Origin: an uncultured Lachnospiraceae bacterium
GTDB lineage: Bacteria > Bacillota > Clostridia > Lachnospirales > Lachnospiraceae
DNA: 64,000 nt
Direction of reading: 5' to 3'
Assembly: GCA_910584725.1 (NCBI GenBank)
Contig: CAJUBE010000013.1
Span: 53,331 to 117,330, forward strand
Numbering within the stretch: the stretch's first letter is position 1; each line of letters opens with the position of its first letter. This document shows, piece after piece, positions 59,522-64,000 of the stretch. A program made the position numbers and the translations under genes. A model generated the notes under the pieces. The model saw only the letters and a program-made list of their open reading frames with translations. It was not told the DNA's origin and did not search any database.

Positions 59522-60194
59522 CCTCGCTGCGAGTCAGCTTTTCAATCTCATAGTCTACTATCAGTTTATGCCTGTCCAACAATTTATATAACTGTTCTTT
59601 TTGGGCAATCGTAAGCGGTGTATCGCGTTTTGCCTGATACAAAAGCGGCCTTGGCCGAAACAGACTCTTTTCTCCCGCCGCATCTTCCTTTTCCTGAAAT
59701 TCTTCCGCAAGCTTTTGATATAAAACAGCCGTGGCGCGGGCATCCCCCAAAGCCCTGTGCGCGCTGTGGGGAATTTCATAATGCTTACAGAGTGCCCCCA
59801 GACTGCGGCTTTCCAAATTCTTTAGATATTTCCGCGCAATCTTTAATGTATCGATTCCCTGTCTCTCAAAGGACAGCCTCTCATTTACCGCCGCCTTTTT
59901 CAAAAAGGAAAAATCAAACAGAATACCGTGCCCCAGAAGAACATCCTCCCCCAAAAAATCAAACAATTCCGGCAGAACCTCCCCGATCGGTTTCGCCCCG
60001 GAAAGATCCCTGTCATGGATTCCGGTAAGCTCCACAATCCGTTCCGGCAGCTCCCGTCCGGGATTGACAAAGGTTTCCCACTCTCCCACGGTCTCGCCCC
60101 GTTCTATTCTGACCACACCAATCTCTATGATTTTATCCCGCCTCGGATCAAGCCCGGTTGTCTCCAGATCAATACACACATAGGAATCCGTCAT
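59478..60194 (-). CDS. DnaQ/PolC-type 3'-5' exonuclease
   Basis: The start at 60194 (MTDSYVCIDLETTG) follows TGGAGGC; an ATG at 60206 overlaps that site. The 238-residue protein holds the DEDDh exonuclease core: CIDLETTGLDP (Exo I), HGILFDFSFLKKA (Exo II) and HRALGDARATAVLY (Exo III), the last with the catalytic His. A C-terminal region of about 60 residues (TPLTIAQKEQLYKLLDRHKL) is extra to the core. It is a proofreading or repair exonuclease, not part of a polymerase. The last 44 bases overlap the convergent gene. Confidence 0.88.
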   Translation of the reverse strand: MTDSYVCIDLETTGLDPRRDKIIEIGVVRIERGETVGEWETFVNPGRELPERIVELTGIHDRDLSGAKPIGEVLPELFDFLGEDVLLGHGILFDFSFLKKAAVNERLSFERQGIDTLKIARKYLKNLESRSLGALCKHYEIPHSAHRALGDARATAVLYQKLAEEFQEKEDAAGEKSLFRPRPLLYQAKRDTPLTIAQKEQLYKLLDRHKLIVDYEIEKLTRSEASRKIDHILQEYGR

Positions 60195-60459
60195 TTTTGC
60201 CTCCATAAGTCAAGCGATAACCTCAAATCCGGGTTGAAAGCTTTTCTTTCAGCTTTCCCTCCATGCCCGTTTTCCGCCACAATAGCGCGTGTACAAAGCC
60301 CTTGTCACGGGCCCGCTTTATATACCATAAACTTTATATGTCGTTTTCCGTCCGTCAATTAACGTATCCCATAATCCTATATCTGCGTCTGCACCCACAA
60401 ATCCACACTATATCTTGTAGTCTACCTATCGTTTATTTAAAAAATAGGGGTCTTTCCAC

Positions 60460-60506
60460 AAAAATATTCCGTAATGAATATTCTTATTAAAAATTGGAAT
60501 ATTTTT
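60460..60506. promoter_or_regulatory. ATATTC/GAATAT operator array before the XRE gene
   Basis: AAAAATATTCC (60460-60470) and GGAATATTTTT (60496-60506) are perfect inverted arms, and ATATTC-CGTAAT-GAATAT forms a closer pair within. The array lies 40-86 bases before the XRE start and overlaps a TTGACA at 60506. It is the likely binding site of that regulator. The rest of the 351-base gap to the exonuclease gene shows no recognisable gene. Confidence 0.55.
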
Positions 60507-60545
60507 TGACACCAAATAAACTACAATAACAAAAAGGGATTACGA

Positions 60546-60893
60546 ATGAAGACAAGGATCAAGGAACTCCGACTGGAAAAAAAACTGACACAACAAGCTC
60601 TTGCAGAACAGCTTGGCATTAACCAAACAAGTCTGAGCAAAATCGAATGTGGAGCCAGCACCCCTGACGCTCTGCTTTTGGCCGATCTATCACGTTTCTT
60701 TCATGTCACCACAGACTATATTCTATTACTCTCTGAAGAACGTCTGACAGCAGATTCCCTATTGGCGGATAATATGTGCAATCTCAAAAAATACCGACAT
60801 CTTATCACCATTTACCAAAAAATGACCCAAAAACAACAGGGAGACTTTTATAATTTTCTGTGCAGTATGTTAGGCATGAGCGAGGATTTGTAA
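60546..60893 (+). CDS. XRE-family helix-turn-helix regulator
   Basis: A 115-residue protein with a compact HTH at about 5-60 (IKELRLEKKLTQQALAEQLG, INQTSLSKIECGASTPDA) and a helical C-terminal part (NLKKYRHLITIYQKMTQKQQ) probably used for dimer formation. AAAAAGGGA precedes the ATG. It stands alone, so it most likely acts on its own promoter and unknown distant targets. Confidence 0.85.
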   Translation: MKTRIKELRLEKKLTQQALAEQLGINQTSLSKIECGASTPDALLLADLSRFFHVTTDYILLLSEERLTADSLLADNMCNLKKYRHLITIYQKMTQKQQGDFYNFLCSMLGMSEDL

Positions 60894-61040
60894 TTTGGAA
60901 TCTGTCACCATTTGGTGAAGCCTGCCTTTCCATATATTTTATCTCACACAGCATATCTAGTCAGATTGCCAGCGCCCTGTAAAGCTTACACCCTTTTATT
61001 GCTGCATCTGGTCTATGCGTTATATAACGTTTCTGGCAAA

Positions 61041-61063
61041 AGGCGGGATTCCCAATCCCGCCT
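61041..61063. terminator. terminator after galT
   Basis: AGGCGGGATT (61041-61050) pairs with AATCCCGCCT (61054-61063), 3-base loop. On the minus strand TTTTGCC follows, fitting the end of galT 38 bases upstream. The hairpin may also stop the XRE transcript. The 207-base gap holds nothing else recognised. Confidence 0.7.
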
Positions 61064-61100
61064 CATTTCCTGCCATGCATCCCAATTTCTTTTTTCTTAA

Positions 61101-62594
61101 TCAGAGAGTGGAAAGGAATCTGTCAAATGCCGCCTGCCCCTCTGCATCCCTCTTGTAGACTCCCGCGTCCTCAAGCACTTCCATAAACACATTGCCGATC
61201 TCCTTGTGCAGAATTTCCATAATGTGCTCCTTATCCACGTTCTGATGGGCCGGAAGAAATTCATCCACCCAGTCGGCATGTTTTGCAAGCTCCTCATCCT
61301 TACGGATATCCGCGCCTGACAGAATCGCCTCCGCGAGACGCTCCATTTCACCTTTCAGTCTGGCGGGCAGCACGGCAAGCCCCATCACCTCGATCAAACC
61401 AATATTTTCCTTTTTGATGTGATGAAGCTTCGCATGGGGATGATATACACCCAGCGGATGTTCCTGCGTGGTAATGTTATTGCGCAGCACCAGATCCAGT
61501 TCAAATTTATCGTCGCGCTTTCTGGCAATCGGCGTAATCGTATTGTGCGGTTCGCCGTCGGTCTCGGCAAAAATAAACGCCGCCTCGTCGGTATAACCCC
61601 GCCATTTCTCCAAAATCACATCCGCAAGCGCCACCAGCCTGTCGGAATCCTCATGGGAAATACGAATCACGGACATCGGCCAGTTCACCACACCCGCCTC
61701 CACATCCGTAAAGCCCTGCACCGTAAAGATACGCTCCACCGGGGCTTTCGCCATGGCAAACTCATAGTGCCCGCCCTGAAAATGATCGTGACTTAAAATG
61801 GAACCGCCCACAATCGGCAGATCCGCGTTGGACCCCACAAAATAATGCGGAAACTGCTTTACAAAATCAAAAAGCTTGCAGAACGTATCGTGCTCGATCT
61901 TCATGGGAATATGCTGCGAGTTAAACACGATACAGTGCTCGTTATAGTACACATAGGGGGAATACTGGAATCCCCACTGGCTGCCGTTGATGGTGACGGG
62001 AATAATCCGATGATTCTGTCTCGCCGGATGATTCACCCGCCCTGCATAGCCCTCGTTCTCACGGCACAGAAGACATTTCGGATAACCGCCCTGCTTCGCG
62101 TTCTTCGCCGCCGCAATCGCCTTCGGATCCTTCTCCGGCTTGGAGAGATTGATCGTGATATCCAGATCGCCGTATTTTGTAGAGGAAATCCACTTCTGAT
62201 CCTTCTCGATGCGGTAGCGTCTGATGTAAGATGTGTCCCGGCTCAATTTATAGAAATAATCTGTCGCTTCCTTCGGATCGCTCTCGTATTTTTCCCGGAA
62301 TGTCCGAATGACCTCGCTTGGTCTGGGCGTGAGCAGTCCCATGATCTTCGTGTCAAAGAGATCCCGATACACGATACTGTCCTCTATAAGCCCCTTCTCG
62401 CAGGCGTAGTCCAGCATTTCCTTAAGAACCGGCTCCAGCTCCTCCACGGTCATGGAGACGTCGCCGCCCTCCTCCAACTCGTCCAGCCCAAAAAGCTCCA
62501 GCAGACGGTTGGTCGTGTATATCTCATCCTCTTTCTCAATCAGCCCGGTAAGCAGGCCATATTTTACGAGTTTTTTTATATTTTGCTGAATCAT
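61101..62594 (-). CDS. galT: UDP-glucose:hexose-1-phosphate uridylyltransferase, Firmicute type (GalT)
   Basis: A 497-residue enzyme of the long class II GalT family. The ATG at 62594 follows GAGGAGGAATATAATA; an upstream ATG (62612) overlaps that site. Features are LLTPRPSEVIRTFREKYESD, the nucleotide-transfer stretch PVTINGSQWGFQYSPYVYYN, HDHFQGGHYEFAMAKAP, and NITTQEHPLGVYHPHAKLHH. It converts galactose-1-phosphate and UDP-glucose to UDP-galactose and glucose-1-phosphate. It is the second gene of a galK-galT operon; galE is not in the window. Confidence 0.95.
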   Translation of the reverse strand: MIQQNIKKLVKYGLLTGLIEKEDEIYTTNRLLELFGLDELEEGGDVSMTVEELEPVLKEMLDYACEKGLIEDSIVYRDLFDTKIMGLLTPRPSEVIRTFREKYESDPKEATDYFYKLSRDTSYIRRYRIEKDQKWISSTKYGDLDITINLSKPEKDPKAIAAAKNAKQGGYPKCLLCRENEGYAGRVNHPARQNHRIIPVTINGSQWGFQYSPYVYYNEHCIVFNSQHIPMKIEHDTFCKLFDFVKQFPHYFVGSNADLPIVGGSILSHDHFQGGHYEFAMAKAPVERIFTVQGFTDVEAGVVNWPMSVIRISHEDSDRLVALADVILEKWRGYTDEAAFIFAETDGEPHNTITPIARKRDDKFELDLVLRNNITTQEHPLGVYHPHAKLHHIKKENIGLIEVMGLAVLPARLKGEMERLAEAILSGADIRKDEELAKHADWVDEFLPAHQNVDKEHIMEILHKEIGNVFMEVLEDAGVYKRDAEGQAAFDRFLSTL

Positions 62595-62621
62595 TATTAT
62601 ATTCCTCCTCAACGTGCATCT

Positions 62622-62647
62622 GCGTGAGACTTAGTACTTCTCACGCT
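62622..62647. repeat. minimal copy of the 137-bp repeat's third hairpin
   Basis: GCGTGAGACTTAGTACTTCTCACGCT matches the two outer arms of the third hairpin of the 43774 repeat but lacks its inner 40 bases. It fills most of the 55-base gap between galK and galT and could affect their relative expression. Confidence 0.7.
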
Positions 62648-62648
62648 G

Positions 62649-63812
62649 TTATAGTTTCGACGGGCCATCCCCGATCTCCACCACATAGAAATCAGCAGTT
62701 TTACCGACACGCTCCTGATAAGCCGCGCCGACCTTTTCCTTGAAAGTCTCGACCGCCTCGTCCTTCACAATGCTCACCGTACAGCCACCGAAGCCGCCGC
62801 CCGTAATGCGGGAGCCGATCACGCCGTCCACTTTCCACGCCTCCTCCACAAGCACGTCGATCTCATCGCAAGACACCTCGTAGTCGTCCCGCAGGGAAAC
62901 ATGGGAAGCGTTCATCAGCTCGCCAAACTCTTTCAGATTATTATTTTTCAAAGCCTCCACCGCGCGGATCGTTCTCTGGTTCTCATAAACGGCATGTTTC
63001 GCGCGTTTTTTCCGTATCTCATCCTTGATCGCGCCCTTGTTCGCCTCAAACTGTTCCTCGGACAGATTGCCCAGATTCTTGATGTCCACCACTGTCTTAA
63101 GCTCCTCTAACGCCTTCTCGCACTCGCTCCTGCGCTCGTTGTACGCCGAATTGACCAGTGAGTGCTTCACATTGCTGTTGGTGACAATAATCTTTGCCCC
63201 GTCCAGCACAAGAGGCGCATACTGATAGGAGAGATCCGCCGTATCCAAAAAGATCGCGTTGTCCTTCTTACCCATTGCAGATGCAAACTGATCCATGATG
63301 CCGCAGTTCATGCCGTTGAAATTATTTTCCGAATACTGGCCGATCAGCGCCAGATCTACATTGGTCACATCAAACCCAAACAGGTCGCGCAGATAAAAAC
63401 CCGTCAGCACCTCCAAAGAAGCGGAAGAGGATAAGCCGGACCCATTGGGAATATTGCCGTTTAACACAATATCCAGCCCACAGTCCATTTTCATGCCGCG
63501 CTCCGCGAATGCCCACATAACCCCCTTCGGGTAATTCGTCCAACCCGCCGCGTTGGAAGGCGTCAGATCATCCAAGCTGCTCTCCATCACACCCATACTG
63601 TCAAAATTCATGGAGTAAAACCGAAGCTTTCTGTCTGTCCTCTTTTTCACCGCCGCGTAAGTACCGATCGTCAGCGCGCAGGGAAATACATGCCCCCCGT
63701 TGTAATCCGTGTGCTCGCCGATCATGTTCACCCGGCCCGGCGCAAAATATACCCCCGCGCCGCCCGCGTTCCCGTAAAGCTCCTCAAACTTCTTTAAAAC
63801 CTGTTCTTTCAT
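62649..63812 (-). CDS. galK: galactokinase
   Basis: A 387-residue GHMP kinase of normal GalK length. The galactose-binding motif is GRVNMIGEHTDYNGG and the ATP loop is GSGLSSSASLEVL; the C-terminal motif is ITGGGFGGCTVSIV. It phosphorylates galactose for the Leloir pathway. The ATG follows AGAAGGAGAGCGGGT. It is the first gene of the galK-galT operon behind an extended -10 promoter, and could take galactose imported by the Mgl transporter encoded 10 kb away. Confidence 0.96.
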   Translation of the reverse strand: MKEQVLKKFEELYGNAGGAGVYFAPGRVNMIGEHTDYNGGHVFPCALTIGTYAAVKKRTDRKLRFYSMNFDSMGVMESSLDDLTPSNAAGWTNYPKGVMWAFAERGMKMDCGLDIVLNGNIPNGSGLSSSASLEVLTGFYLRDLFGFDVTNVDLALIGQYSENNFNGMNCGIMDQFASAMGKKDNAIFLDTADLSYQYAPLVLDGAKIIVTNSNVKHSLVNSAYNERRSECEKALEELKTVVDIKNLGNLSEEQFEANKGAIKDEIRKKRAKHAVYENQRTIRAVEALKNNNLKEFGELMNASHVSLRDDYEVSCDEIDVLVEEAWKVDGVIGSRITGGGFGGCTVSIVKDEAVETFKEKVGAAYQERVGKTADFYVVEIGDGPSKL

Positions 63813-63858
63813 ACCCGCTCTCCTTCTCTGCTTTACATCTTTTCACTTCATATTATCT

Positions 63859-63867
63859 ATTATATCA
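63859..63867 (-). promoter_or_regulatory. extended -10 promoter of galK-galT
   Basis: On the minus strand TGATATAAT: a consensus -10 with the TG extension, 47 bases before the galK start. It directly follows the T-run of a terminator hairpin, so transcription of gal probably starts here. Confidence 0.55.
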
Positions 63868-63895
63868 AAAAAGGACTATCCTTACATAGTCCTTT
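63866..63895 (-). terminator. terminator upstream of galK
   Basis: AAAGGACTAT (63870-63879) and ATAGTCCTTT (63886-63895) form a perfect 10-base stem with a 6-base loop. On the minus strand a run of seven T follows. It ends an upstream transcript, or works as an attenuator if a promoter lies farther out: a TTGACA-like sequence is seen near 63910 on the minus strand. Confidence 0.7.
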
Positions 63896-63938
63896 GTTAC
63901 TGAAACCTGTCAAAATGTTATATTTGATTACTTTTCAC

Positions 63939-64000
63939 ACCCGCGCCATGCACTTGCTGCATGGTGTCGGAGCCAGCGCCAAAATGCCTGCTTTTGGGCA
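63939..64000. repeat. palindrome-rich intergenic end of window
   Basis: CCATGCA-CTTGC-TGCATGG is a hairpin, and the last bases (AAAATGCC...TTTTGGGCA) resemble the second hairpin of the 137-bp repeat. The stretch is cut by the window edge, so its full form is not visible. Confidence 0.35.

Noticed and set aside
1..64000. tRNA, rRNA or riboswitch
   Set aside because: I saw no tRNA-like cloverleaf, rRNA segment or known riboswitch core in the gaps. A covariance-model scan would be needed to exclude them fully.

Overview
The window reads as chromosomal DNA of an anaerobic, gut-type Firmicute, most likely a Lachnospiraceae (Clostridia) member. The grounds are the gene repertoire and style: LanFEG-type exporters, YesM/YesN sensors beside an Mgl-type sugar ABC operon, a Firmicute-type GalT, VanW and MMPL proteins, strong AGGAGG ribosome sites, and AT-rich mobile DNA set in a more GC-rich backbone. 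No rRNA, tRNA or CRISPR array was seen. The species was not identified.

Layout. 1-4.2 kb: two sets of lantibiotic-immunity-type ABC genes (E-loop ATPase plus paired ABC-2 permeases). 4.2-5.5 kb: a small toxin-antitoxin-like patch with a PIN protein and an apparent HigA-like remnant. 5.5-8.1 kb: a ketopantoate-reductase-like enzyme and an ECF sigma/anti-sigma pair. 8.2-18 kb: a large Mrp/Mbh-type cation/proton antiporter operon with four NuoL/M/N-like subunits and no electron-input module. 18-24.6 kb: a 39-residue protein gene with its own promoter and terminator, then an MMPL transporter followed by a large GLUG-repeat surface protein; an operator-like palindrome lies inside their promoter. 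24.7-26.7 kb: KtrB/KtrA potassium uptake.

26.7-31.2 kb is a sucrose/fructan operon read on the minus strand (binding lipoprotein, GH32 hydrolase, PfkB kinase). Its upstream permease is cut to the last 32 codons. The cut joins a remnant of an integrative conjugative element (31.26-35.07 kb) whose far end is fused into the 3' end of the 23S rRNA methyltransferase gene rlmD, adding a 93-residue tail. Upstream of rlmD lie yhaM and an HtrA-like protein that has lost all three catalytic residues. 39.2-43.8 kb: mutS2 and an OmpR-type two-component system.

43.8-53.8 kb: an Mgl-type sugar ABC transporter operon (mglB, mglA, mglC, a small membrane protein) followed by its own YesN/YesM two-component system and two further periplasmic sugar-binding proteins. 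The YesN-type regulator carries two frameshifts, one in a run of 11 G. The operon's 3' end abuts two tandem 137-bp palindromic repeats, and partial copies of the same repeat lie at 27.7 and 62.6 kb. 54-60.2 kb: housekeeping genes (trmL, aminotransferase, Lrp regulator, AIRS-like protein, VanW protein, a 35-residue membrane peptide, a DnaQ-type exonuclease). 60.5-63.9 kb: an XRE regulator and galK-galT. Read together, the region is built around sugar uptake (Mgl, sucrose, Leloir galactose), ion homeostasis (Mrp, Ktr) and envelope defence (LanFEG, MMPL, sigma/anti-sigma).
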